Positions 35,481-47,147 of a stretch of DNA of 64,000 nt are shown here, in pieces (within the stretch, counting starts at the first letter, position 1; each line of letters starts with the position of its first letter). Below the pieces are notes generated by a model. The model had not been told where the DNA came from. It did not search any database and was given only the letters and a program-made list of their open reading frames with translations. Location of the stretch: positions 70,138,046 to 70,202,045 of the forward strand of contig NC_069125.1 in the NCBI RefSeq assembly GCF_026914265.1, in the 5' to 3' direction. This stretch comes from Mya arenaria. Its lineage: Eukaryota > Mollusca > Bivalvia > Myida > Myidae. Position numbers and translations under genes: made by a program.

Positions 35481-38400
35481 AATAACATACATGTGCTTTA
35501 AAATTGATAGCTAGAAACGCAACTTTTATTACATGTATATATAAGTTTTTACAATGTAGACCTGACAAAAACAAACAAAGAAATAAGTGAGCGTTTAGTT
35601 ACATGGCTATGGTTTTTGTTTTAATATAAAGAATGTTATTATTGACATAAATTTATTTGTATAACCATGTTCGTGCATCCAGACCATACCACGTGGAGGC
35701 GCTCTCTTCATGGTCCACAATACAATATCATTTAACACAATACAAATAAATTACAAACAATACAATACAAACTAAAGAATTACAATACAAATACCTTACA
35801 TTATAATGTTGTAATTACGAAATCTAAATTTAACTCAATATACGTTATATTAAACAAATCTAAATGCAAGTCTTTGAGTGTCCGCAATAGACAGAATTTA
35901 TTCGTGTATGGCAGATATAAATCGGCTATAAAACCACATTGAAAACGTAAACTATGGGTTACATGTATTGTGAAAAATGTATTTATTAAGAAATCATTTT
36001 ACATACAAAATTATTACTTCAGAAAAAAATGCCTTAAACACTGAAAAACGTCAAATGTGTGCGACACAGTCATCCGGGTTTTAGTAAAAGTCCAATTCTT
36101 CTAAGAATTAACACAGTTTTTAAAGTGCTTCTCTCTTTCATTTTTCTTTCAATTCCGTATTATTTATTTGGACCGTAGGGGAGTGGGCACGTGCCAGCTG
36201 ATTAACTTAATTGCCGACAAATTCAACAGCAGATGTTAACTGAAGAATCGTTATCGCCTTATCCAAAAATATTTTGGTAACACATTTCAAGTAGACTGAT
36301 AGAGTGTTCTTGGCCTTTCGTAAAACAAGTTGACGTTATGTCGTATCTTGTCAATTATGATATATAATGAAGAAATGGCAGTTACTTTATAAATTAAGTT
36401 GGTTCTTGTTTACTATGGCATTTTAATGTATAATATAAAAGGAACAGCTGCATGAAAATAGTATGACCATCCTATGTGAACTGATCAGTTAAAATAGTAA
36501 TTGTGACACAATATTTATCAAACCAGGGACATCTTATTACATATTTGTTTGAACGAAACAGATAGTCAATTATTAAGATTTGAACAATGTACATCACCAT
36601 CTTCGAAACCACATATACTAACTATATATACATACATATACGTAAGCACCTAAAACACAGATGTATGAATCAACGAAGGTGAGGATAAACAGAATTACCA
36701 TTATATTCATTATTCAAAGATGTTAAAATCTCCGATCAAGTTTATGGCATATTAACAAAATTGCGACCAGACAATAGTTTATACCCTCCACGAAACTTAT
36801 AAGTGCTACAGTACTAAATCTTCATTATTTTCTTTTATTTCTTAATTATATTCAACCAAATTTTTAACACAGAATAAGTATACAGATACCGATAACGGTA
36901 AATTACGCTATTTATTATTTAATTATTCAGACAATTAAATTGCATTTGTGCGTTATATAGCCTAACCCGTTAAATGCACGAGGAAATCGCTCTGTGCCGC
37001 GAAATAAAATCGTACGTGGTTAAATATACAGTAGACCCATGAAAAACAAAAAATGACTCGGATGTCCTACAAGAAATGAGGGTAGCAGTTGGATTGACTT
37101 GGGCAGGTTTCTCAATTGAGGTATGTTTATACGTTTTACATTTACAAGTTAATGATTTGCTTTGAAATATCAAAATTAACATTAAACATTTGCGTTATAA
37201 CTGCATTTCTACCTGGCATAGTTTTTGACTGCATGCTATACCAATTTAGTACCGTTACCATAAGGTTTACCCGTTCTTTAATGGTACCGTTTTTTAAACA
37301 AGTACCGGACCACGGAAAGGTTTAAACATGCATTATTAGTTAAAAAAGTGAAACTCACAAATTTATTCATTATTCATGCTACATTGTATAATAATTTTTG
37401 GTTTTACCTTTTTGACAAAGGTAACAAAAGTCTTTATATATTGATGCAAACATGAATATTTTGCCTTAAAAATTGCCTTAAAGATAAACGTGTACGTCTG
37501 TATCTTTCCTAAAACTTTCATTGAATTACGTTCACTTTTTCTAAAATATTTCACTATTAAACTTGTCACACTTATAAGTTTCGTCAAATGTCTGACGTTA
37601 GTTCGATTCAATAATACGAATATTTGCCAAATGTTAATCAAACGATTGCCCATTGACATGTCTAAACGTTAATTGATACTTTTTGACAGAAATGTGATAA
37701 GGGCCTTTAATAAGGCAGAACATACAATTTAAAATATTCTTACCTCACACAGGATGCTGTAATCCTGACATTTCTTAGAACACACTGAGCACGGATATTT
37801 TACCATTCTAACATCGGTTATGACAAAGTCATAAGAGTCCGTATAATTTAAGGTTTATATATATACATTCCTCGGGTCCCAAAGACCACTCAGATCAGAG
37901 CAGTACCAGGCCCGTTTGATACCCACTTCACACTTGGGAGTTTATGAGTCTGTCCCCACTGCACTGGGAGCTTATTAAATGGGCTCTGCTAATTGAGAGA
38001 TATTTGGATCTATGTTTGCGGTGGTAACGCTAACAGACCCCCCACTTACCCTTTCCCATTTATGGCTATGCCATAACCCAGGGCCGCCAATTTGATTTTA
38101 GTTTTACTTTTTTGTTGCAACATGTACATAAAACAAAGAAAACCTTATATGGATATCATTTTTGACAAACTTGTACAGTTTCATAAAACAAGAACATTTG
38201 AATCGAAAACGTCGATACGGCAAAAAAGGTTCTCCTGGCCGAAATAACACTTTAATTCAATAATTTATTTTATTTAATAATTTGCCTTTACTCAATACAA
38301 CATTGTTCAGTGCATTTATTTAAACTATCATCACATAATTTTGCTTGATAAGAACTACGTATTAAGTAGCTTAGTTTTTCGTTTACTTGGAAATCTTCAT

Positions 38401-38515
38401 AAAAAATTCTTATGATTCAACATTTCACTACTACATTCTTGTAGTTTAGGCTCTTAGTAGATTTCCTTAGTATGAACACACCAATGTCTTTCGTAGCTTT
38501 TAGTTATGACTTCAT
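35481..38515. other. Interior of the 4.36-kb element, no recognised gene
   Basis: AT-rich sequence with no domain found on either strand. At 35690-35800 a TACAATACAAA-rich stretch follows GCATCCAGACCATACCACGT and may be the tail of an older retroposon. At 37868-38095 a more GC-balanced block (GGGTCCCAAAGACCACTCAG onward) may be another small repeat, family unknown. Confidence 0.4.
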
Positions 38516-38670
38516 TGACAAAAAGCCGTATGAAAGTCAGTGTTCTTTACGAAAAGCCACGGCTTTTTGCGAAAAGCCCGGCTTTTTGCGGCTTTTCGCA
38601 AAAAGCCCGGCTTTTGCACTTTAGTCATACCGTAACTCTACCCATGCAAGTTAAGAGTTGATAATGATAT

Positions 38671-39734
38671 TGTAATGTAATTGGCTATGCATATTTGCCA
38701 AACTCTTCTTACATTTTATAATATTCAACATGATTTATCCAGTTAGTATATTAAAATACTGCCTGCGTTTGTTGTCAACAGTAACTTTCATTGGCCGCGA
38801 AAATACATTACTTTTCCCCCTACCTGCAATAATAGTTGTGTTGCATACACCGGTCAGTGGCTTTACAATAGCTCATGGTTATAGTTTAATGTACTTACGT
38901 TAAACTCTCTTAATAATGTCATTCCATTTAGTTATTTCACGTTGTAATTGAAACACGGAAGTAAAAACAGTTTGTTTTGGGGCGGCCTCTTTTACTGGAA
39001 TAATCTCTATTCGTAAAACATGCTTTATAGGTAAAATGCTATACCTCTGTAATACAAGGTTACGTTAAACCATTACTTTAAGTTGTTAACGTCACGGTGG
39101 ATCACGCGTACGAGACCGGAGTACGTATCATAGGGATTTCGTCCGGATTCCGTACGTGGCACTAGATTTGATGTGGCGGAGGACTACAAGCTACGGATTT
39201 TCCGCACGGCTGCTGATTGGATGAGATTGGCCATTTTGGATTTTCCGGGTTTCTGATTGGTGTTGGGGCAAATGATTGCCATGTCCTCATCACCAAGTAT
39301 CAAGGCGCGGGAAAGTATAAATACAAGACCGCGCAGCAGACGCCAGCTTTCACAACTTTTCGGCCATATTGGAAACTTTAAAAACTTAACTTTCAAATCT
39401 TTTCATACAAGTTTATTTAACAAGAAAGAGAGCCACCCTGCAGCAATGTAAATATTATATTATATCATTATAGATAATAGATAAAAGGAACGTTATCATT
39501 AAAAGAACATTTACTCTTTAATCAAAGTAATATTATTACAGTATCATATTTGTTTGCAAGGATTGATATTTATTTATGAGTAAATGAAAGTTATTACACA
39601 TATCACGATCGTTGGTCCTGTATCTAGTAAATTTAAATGTCAACTGGAGCATCTGCTGTCTGTTTCGCATGAAATAAGGTAAACAACAAATCGAACGTAT
39701 AAATTGAGTCGTCTACGTAAGGGTTCACGTTACA
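38671..39734 (+). repeat. 5' long terminal repeat
   Basis: Starts TGTAATGTAATTGG and ends CACGTTACA. It is nearly identical to 47146-48207. A TATAAATA box occurs near 39318, upstream of a GC-rich stretch that would be the start of the transcribed part, as in typical LTR promoters (inference). Confidence 0.93.
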
Positions 39735-39735
39735 A

Positions 39736-39751
39736 TGGTGTCAGAAGTGGG
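39736..39751 (+). promoter_or_regulatory. Primer-binding site of the LTR element
   Basis: TGGTGTCAGAAGTGGG begins one base after the 5' LTR. Its opening TGG complements a tRNA CCA end; the tRNA is perhaps leucine-type (inference). Confidence 0.7.
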
Positions 39752-39879
39752 TTGTTAAAATGTTTTAACATCCGCGAACGATACCCTACATACACGCATA
39801 ATTTACGACGTTGGAATTTGTGACGGAAAGGCGTTGGTCATTTTGCGGCACTCACAGATTTCGGATCACCGCCTTAAGA

Positions 39880-40260
39880 CATAGGTGACTGCACGGTTGC
39901 ACAACACAAGGACTTACGGATCCTTTCACTTGCGGTTTTACGGTGCGGATTTGCGGCCGCTCATTACGCCGTGTAGTGCGGATTCGGACGGTGTGGTGCG
40001 ACATACGGATAGTACGGATTTACGGATCCTTTCACTTGCGGTTTTACGGTGCGGATTTGCGGCCGATCATTACGCCGTTTAGTGCGGATTCGGACGGTGC
40101 GGTACGGCGTACGGAATAACTGATCCTCTTACGGTGTGGATTTACGGCCGCACTAGAACGTCGAATATTGCGGATCCGCAGGGCGTGACGAACCGCTAGT
40201 TTACTGAACGAATTTGCGAATTTTCGGTTCGACGCACGGCCGCACATTTAACCGTTTTCT
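39880..40260 (+). repeat. GC-rich tandem duplication in the element's leader
   Basis: Between the primer-binding site and gag, a unit of about 120 bp is repeated. It contains GGATCCTTTCACTTGCGGTT, TTACGGTGCGGATTTGCGGC and GTGCGGATTCGGACGGTG, with a third, more degenerate copy after 40110. The dominant motif is TGCGGAT/TACGGAT. It is non-coding leader sequence. Confidence 0.8.
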
Positions 40261-40391
40261 ACAGGTTTCAGTGGTGCGGAAGCATTTCTTTTATTAATAT
40301 TATAACGGAATTTTAAAACAAATATTATTTAATAACAACAGATTAACTTAATAAAATAAATAAATAAGAAAGCTCAATTTACATCTTTAAA

Positions 40392-41351
40392 ATGGCCGAT
40401 GGTAATGACTCAGAGTCCGAACAGTCGGATGTCATGCTTAACATGAACAACAATGAGCAGAGGGAAGACCAAGGTGACCATGAGTATGTTAGTCGCCATA
40501 GGGTACAAGGTCCTCGAATAAAGCCTGATCCATACACGGGTGAAGAAGACTGGGAGCAGTACATCGCTTATTTCGAGGACTGGGCGGAGTTAGCACAATG
40601 GACTGCAAAAGAAACACTTCTTTATCTGGCGACATCTTTGAAGGGTCAAGCCAGGGTGCACTACAGTTCTTTACCAATGGAAGAGAAGCGGTCTTACAGG
40701 TTCCTTACAGCAAGACTGGAACAGCGCTTCGGTAGTAAGAGACAACAGAGTAGATAGATATCTAAACTCCAGAATAGAGTTAGAGGTAAAAGTGAGACCA
40801 TAGCGACGTTTGGAGATGAAGTCCGATTATTATCACAGAAGTCTTATGCGAATTTGGACCAAGAGGCCCAAGAAATGCTAGCGCTTCAACATTTCTACAA
40901 GAGCGTATCCCCGGAGATGAGGTGCAGGCCCATGGATAAGGGTTGCAGTACCATCAGGGATGCTGTAGAGGTGGTTGAACGCTACGAAGATGTGATGGGT
41001 AGGACGGACGTTAACGTCAGAGCGTCTCAGGTTAGGGGTGTGTTGTCTGCTGCTGAAGGTACAGTTGATGAACAGTGTAGAGCTGTGAAGTGCAATGACG
41101 GTAAAGATGGTGATGAGATCAAGAAGATCTTGCAGAGGATTGAGCAACGTATTGATAAACTGGAGGCGAGAGATCGAGCAAAGAAGACATTCATAAGAAA
41201 ATGCTACAAATGCGGATCCACAGAGCACCTCATAAATAGATGTCCGGCAAAGGCGGACATTCCTGGAAATCTTATAAATAGGAAGCAGGAAATTTCAAAC
41301 CGTCACATCAATAGGTCGTGGTGCGACGGACGAAACAGAAAATCGACCTAA
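40392..41351 (+). mobile_element. gag region of the Ty3/Gypsy fossil
   Basis: Capsid-like region with a Ty3/Gypsy pattern (an RIKPDPYTGEEDWEQY-type N-terminal capsid segment), followed by a basic stretch with one CCHC zinc knuckle (CYKCGSTEHLINRC, near 41204-41245). It is preserved as a fossil with an interruption. Confidence 0.88.
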
Positions 41352-41379
41352 TTCCAGGATTACTACACCTCCGGAGCAT

Positions 41380-44300
41380 ATGGGCAACGCAAGACTTGGT
41401 AAAGTAAACACACAAACAGGATCTTTGGATAATGGTTTGTACACCATTGGGAAAATAGGGGACGTAAGGGTACAATTTCTTATTGACAGTGGACCAACGT
41501 GTACGCTAATCTCTAAAGATACATTTAACAAGTGCAAGGGACATAAATATACAAGCTGTTGAGGGAAGCAAAATACAAGTGTACGGTGTCGCCTATGTCA
41601 CGCTGAAATAAGGACCTTTTGAAACAGAGATATCGGTCATTGTTTTCGAGATGGCACACGCAGGTATACTTGGACAGGATTTTATAATGGAACATGTTAA
41701 GCTTCTTGACTTGATGTCACCCGCTCTGCTAACAAAGCATGTTCTAATGATCAAGTGCTTCATAAAGGAAAATTGTAAAACTATTTGCAGAGTAATAGTT
41801 TCTGAAAAGGTAACTGTACTTTCCCACACATGCAAGCTGGTTCCAGTTCATTTCACAAACTCCTCCTTACTGCCGAAAACAGGATTTGTAGAAAAGGCTA
41901 TTGACGACGATGGCCTTGAAGTACTTGAAGTCATTGTGCAAGAAAAGTAGTTACGTTGGCATGGTAAACGACACTGATGAGGATGCCGTGCTACAGATTG
42001 GTGAAGAAATTGGGCAGTGTGAAAGTATCTTCGAAGAAACACAAGGGGAAACCATAACAGCAGAAGTGTGTGTTACTACGCACCCTGACAAACATAAAGG
42101 ACATGATGAGGACGTCGCGTTACCGGAACACATAAAAGCAATGTTTGACAAAAGTGCTGGCCTACTGAATGAACAGCAACGGAAAAAGTTTGCTAATTTG
42201 TTGATAAAATATCAGGACATATTTGCTAAATCGTCTGGTGACTTAGGATGTACGGACAGAGTGAAACATACAATAAACACTGGAAACGCAACACCTGTTC
42301 GTCAGCCAGTTAGGAGACAGCCTTATGGGAAGATAGAGTTGGAGAAACAAGAAGTCTCAAAGATGCTCGAAAAAGGGATAATAGAGCCCTCCAACAGCCC
42401 ATGGTATTCACCCATTGTCTTAGTGACCAAGAAAGATGGAACGACCAGGTTTTGCGTCGATTATAGAAAGCTTAACGAGGTCACAGTTAAAGATGCATAT
42501 CCAATTCCCCGCGTCGATGATTGCTTAGATGCCCTCTCAGGATCAAAGTGGTTCAACTGCATGGATCTCTGCTCTGGTTTCTGGCAAATTGAAATGGACG
42601 ACAGAGACAAGTTAAAGACAGCTTTCTCCACAAGCCAGGGCCTCTACCATTTCCGAGTAATGCCTTTCGGACTTGTGAATGCACCATCGACGTTTGAAAG
42701 GCTTATTGAAGACGTGCTGCGAGGTCTGCAATGAGTGGAGTCATTGCTCTACATGGACGATATCATCACACCTGGTACGACTGTTAATGAGTGTCTAGAA
42801 CGGTTGGAACATATTTTCCAGCGTTTACAGGTGGCTCGTCTAAAACTGAAGCCCTCAAAATGCCTGTTTTTCCAAACTTCAGCAACCTTCTTAGGACATG
42901 AAGTTTCGGGAAAAAGGTGTGCAAACGGATCCAAACAAAGTTAAATCAGTGCATGAATGGCCCACTCCTAGAAATGCCAAACAAGTGCGGAGTTTCCTAG
43001 GACTTGCATCGTATTACCGTCGATTTGTTAAGGGCTTCTCGGACACTGCTAGACTACTGCACAAACTTTGTGAGAAGAACAAACGATTTCAGTGGACCGA
43101 GGACTGTCAGTCGGCGTTTGACGCACTCAAGGAAGTACTCACTTCGAGTCCTGTACTTGCCTACCCAGAGTTAGGATCAAGATTCATACTCGACACAGAT
43201 GCTTCAGATGTAGGTGTAGGAGCTGTTCTTTCGCAGGAAAGAGATGGACATGAACGCGTAATTGCATATATGAGCAAATCAATGAACACGCATGAAAGAT
43301 CATACTGCATAACAAGAAAGGAGTTGCTGGCTGTAGTAGTTGCTCTCAAGCATTTCCACTCATATCTGTACGGACAAGAAATCCTTTTGCGTACGGATAA
43401 TTCAGCTGTTAGCTAGTTGGGTACCCTCAAGGCTCCTACGGGACAAATAACTAGGTGGCTGCAAGAACTGAATACATACAACATGACAGTAGTACACCGT
43501 AGAGGAAAAAGTCACAGCAATGCGGATGCTCTTTCACGACAGCCGTGTAAAGCTTGCAAACATCAACAACAAATGCAAGAAGAGTTCGAGGCAAACAACG
43601 AAGAAACAGTTGAAGCAGACCTAACAGAACAAGTGAGAGCGTTAACCCGAAGTGCAGCATCAGAGCAGGCCAAAGACCATCGTGACAATCAATATCTACT
43701 GACTGGATGGGACCCAATAGTGATTTCTACTGAGCAAAATAGCGATCAAAACATTGGTCGCATAAAGCTTGCAATGGAGGCAGGTGAACCTAGACCAACA
43801 TGGACGGATATCTCTGCTTCAAATTCTGAAATGAAAACTCTGTGGCGACAGTGGGACCGACTGGACATCAAGGGTGGGCTATTGTACAGAAAGTTGGAAA
43901 CTAATGAAGGTGACAGAGTGTACCAGCTCGTTACAGCAAAGAATCGTCAGTCGGAAGTGATCAAATACCACCACGACCTGCCAAGCTCTGGACATCTTGG
44001 AGTGGAGAAAACATTAAGTAAGTTGAGACAGGCCTTCTACTGGCCTGGTATGGCGGATTCTGTGAAGAAATACTGTGCCCGTTGTGACAACTGTGCAGCC
44101 CGAAAATTGTCAAGAGAATCAAACAAGGCACCCCTAGGCGAATACATTGCCGGTGAACCGATGGAGAGGGTGATGATGGATATCTTGGGACCAATGCCGA
44201 GAACTAAAAATGGAAACCGGTATGTCCTTATTATCGCTGACTGGTTTACCAAATTGACTGAATGCGTCGCTTTACCTGACATGGAAACAAAGACCGTGGT

Positions 44301-45020
44301 TAAAGCGTTTGTGGACCAGTTTATCAGTAGATATGGAGTCCCATTTCAGATTTATACTGACCAAGGAAAATGTTTTGAATCTAAGCTTATGGAAGATCTC
44401 TGTGATGTCATGGGGATAGACAAGACACACTCGACGTCTATGAGGCCACAGGCGAACGGATTTGTAGAACGTTTCAATCGTACGCTTGTGTCAATGCTAA
44501 AAGCTTTTTGCGAAAACAACCAGAGTGATTGGGAAAACTACCTTCAACAAGCTGTCATGGCTTACAGATCTTCGCCTCAGAGCAGCACAAAGATCTCCCC
44601 CAACAAGATGGTCTTTGGACGGGAGATTATACTACCAATTCAAGCTTTTACCAGACGCCCAGCGACGGTGATCGTAAATATGAGGACTACGTCAACGACC
44701 TGCAGGATAAATTGCAGGTGTGCCATGACATTTCGAGGAACAATACAAAAGTCGCCGCATGCTGTCAGAAGAAACATTATGACATTAGCTCAAAGAAGAA
44801 GGCGTACCACTCTTGTCAATTAGTATGGCTGCATGACCCAACAAGGAAAGTCGGGGTTTGTTCCAAATTGACGAATAAATGGAAGGGTCCATACCTGGTG
44901 ACAAGGACAGTAGATGACCTTGTTTGTATGGTCAAGCGGACACCCGCAGGCAAATCAAAGGCGTATCATGTGGATCGCCTGCATCCATATCAAGGAAACA
45001 AGATGCCAAGTTGGATCTAA
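41380..45020 (+). mobile_element. pol region of the Ty3/Gypsy fossil
   Basis: Domains in order: aspartic protease (LIDSGPTCTLIS near 41478-41513); reverse transcriptase (FCVDYRKLNEV near 42452 and the YMDD catalytic motif at 42749-42760); RNase H ([16 protein letters not shown] near 43189); integrase zinc-binding H2C2 region (43968-44100), catalytic core (DILGPMPRTKNG, YTDQGKCFES); and a C-terminal GPY/F-type module (KWKGPYLVTR near 44878). This order is diagnostic of Ty3/Gypsy. The region is broken in several places. Confidence 0.92.
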
Positions 45021-45459
45021 AGGGAAATTAGGAGAATGAACAGCATGTAGTACATTCAAACAAAGGAAATTATCTATGTGTGAGGTGTTTTATTGTTAGA
45101 ATAAAACAAATGTACATGTATATTTGGTATCAATAAATTAATGAATAAATAAATAAACAGATAACAACTACATTAACATAAAACATGTATAAGACAAACT
45201 TTAACATGTTTATAAATCGGAAGCGTGATAACAATGATATACAATGTCGAAATAAGACATTTTGCAACTATGTATGAAAAACATACACTAAATAAACCTC
45301 GTAAATATAAAGTATTGCACGGGTATAAATATTTGAATATAAACAAGTACAACAATTAATATAAATCGGGAAAGGCAGCAGGTGCGTCCAAGGTTCAAGT
45401 ACTTGTAGGAATATCAATCTGAACATGTTCACGTAATATTAATGCACTCTCACATTTCA

Positions 45460-46845
45460 ATGTTTTAGGGAATTCTGCTGGCTGTGCGATGCAATGTTCC
45501 CCAACCGGACGTACCTGAAGAACCACGTCGCAGGCAGTGCCCACCACGTTCTGACGGTTTACCGCCCCTGGTGTTTGGGTAAAAGCAAAACGTTTTCAAG
45601 GATTGCAGACCTCAAACAACACGCGGAGAGAAGTCACCCCAACGACATACAGGCAGGATTCTTCTCTAGGGGATGTGGTTTCTACTTCGCAACCAAACAT
45701 AAAGACTACGCCAAGTGTATCGGTTTCGTCGCACAATATGAAAGTAAGGACGCTTTTGAGGCAAGAAAGTGCATGCGAAAATGGGCGGAGACTCAGAGTA
45801 ACGCCAAAGAATTAAATGCTGGATGGAAGGCTGGGGAGAGGCAGACCAGGACGGATGCTACTAGTGGGCAGAGGGACCAGGAGAGGGAAAGGCAGACCAG
45901 GCCAGATGAAACTAGTGGGCAGAAGGACAAGGATAGGGAAAGGCAGACCAGGCCAGATGAAACTAGTGGGCAGAAGGACAAGGATAGGGAGAGGGAGACC
46001 GGGATAGAAGATATAGGTGGGCAGAAGGACAAAGAAAGGGGTGATGAGAGAAAAGTCACATTCAGGAAAGTGTAGACACAAGAAGAGAAAGAAGGACCAA
46101 AGAATGACGAAGAGAAGGACATAAACGCAGGAACAACAGCTGTGAAAGACAACACAGGAAATACAAAGCGCAAACAGCAGGATGGAGAGGAAAGGCCGCA
46201 GGAAGAGAAGAAGAAGAATAAGACATGCGAGGATGAATTAGAATACGAGGATGATATCGAGCTGGGAGAAGAAGCATCGGAGGAACAGAGGAAGCGGGAA
46301 GAGAGGCGTGCGACAGAAGAGGAGGAGGATGGCATCAGCTTGGCAACAAGCTCATCGGCAAGCAATTCTTCAACAGCAAGTGTGGCAACACTGCCCTTGT
46401 ATAGAGGGGTAACTGGAACCCTCCGAGCAAAAGCAACGCTCATTCTAATGAGAGGGGCCATGCCGATGTGCCCGCCGGCACAGAGGGACTGGAGCAGAGT
46501 TGGGGAGGTGATATTTGATACAAAGATGGGTGAACTTAAGTGGCCACCAAAAGGCTGGAGAAACATGTCGGCTGAACAAAAATTGATGTCACATGAATAT
46601 GCTGCTGTTTGTAGAGCACGAGCGGACAGGAAGAATACAGGGCGAACTTGGCCGTCGCGCATTACTTGACAAGTATAACTTTCTCAGTTTGGAAGGGGCA
46701 GCACGTCCAGCAGTCGAGGAAAATGCCCGAAAGAGAACCGGTAGGAATCTCCGTTATTACAACTTTGAATTCATAAAAATGTTGCAAAGGGAGCCGTTGA
46801 CGAGGACCGAGTATCTTCCTCCATCATCAGCAGTCTAACGAAAGC
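45460..46845 (+). mobile_element. Extra open region 3' of pol, with zinc-finger-like start
   Basis: Lies between the end of pol and the 3' LTR, where some relatives carry an envelope gene, but it does not look like an envelope: I see no signal peptide or membrane segment. It begins with a C2H2-finger-like sequence (CWLCDAMFPNRTYLKNHVAG...HH) and another finger-like stretch (KTFSRIADLKQHAERSHP). A charged, repetitive Arg/Glu/Asp-rich part and an acidic part follow. Its origin is unknown; a captured host DNA-binding domain is one possibility. Treated as part of the fossil. Confidence 0.65.
45836..46030 (+). repeat. 51-bp tandem repeat inside the post-pol region
   Basis: About four copies of a 51-bp unit containing GGGAAAGGCAGACCAGGCCA and ACTAGTGGGCAGAAGGACAA. 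The length is a multiple of three, so the encoded RQTRPDETSGQKDKDRE-type peptide repeats in frame. Confidence 0.85.
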
Positions 46846-47132
46846 AGATAGATGGAATGACACTGATTTCCTGACCAGTACACTAGACGAAGCCGGTGTC
46901 AAGTTTCGTGTTTAATCCTGGACTTATGTCGATGTTTCTGAAAGAAAAAAAAGTTATGCTTTTGACATATCATTAAGAATAGTTATAGTTAATTATTGTT
47001 GGAATTATCGACTCATTTCTATGTTTAAATATGCATTGCTTGTAATTGTTTGTGATGATTTGGAAAACAATGTTATGTACTATGAAGTGTTTCTTGCTTT
47101 ATAATTTTATAATCCAGGAGGATTATTTAAAT

Positions 47133-47147
47133 AGGAAGGGGGAAGGG
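47133..47147 (+). promoter_or_regulatory. Polypurine tract before the 3' LTR
   Basis: AGGAAGGGGGAAGGG lies directly upstream of the 3' LTR, as expected for the plus-strand priming site of an LTR element. Confidence 0.8.

Larger units (their letters stand above)
34269..38630. mobile_element. 4.36-kb element with inverted ends and 8-bp target duplication
   Basis: Flanked by CGTAACTC on both sides (34261-34268 and 38631-38638), which is present once at the matching site of unit A (about 24918-24925). The left end is AGTAAAGTACGAAAAGCCGG; the inverted right end reads ACTAAAGTGCAAAAGCCGGG after five extra bases. So the termini are inverted repeats made of AAAAGCC/GGCTTTT palindromes. Subterminal repeats fill 34283-35480. 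I see no transposase; open frames inside (for example 37363-37659) look random. An 8-bp duplication fits hAT, P, Merlin or Mutator-type cut-and-paste elements, so this is probably a non-autonomous member (inference). Confidence 0.8.

Noticed and set aside
34269-38630. Reading the 4.36-kb insert as part of the LTR element
   Set aside because: It has its own inverted ends and its own 8-bp target duplication, and 40 bp of innexin tail separates it from the LTR.
45793-46662. 289-codon antisense frame rich in Ser and Leu
   Set aside because: It mirrors the low-complexity Arg/Glu-rich region of the LTR element on the other strand, with no motif of its own.
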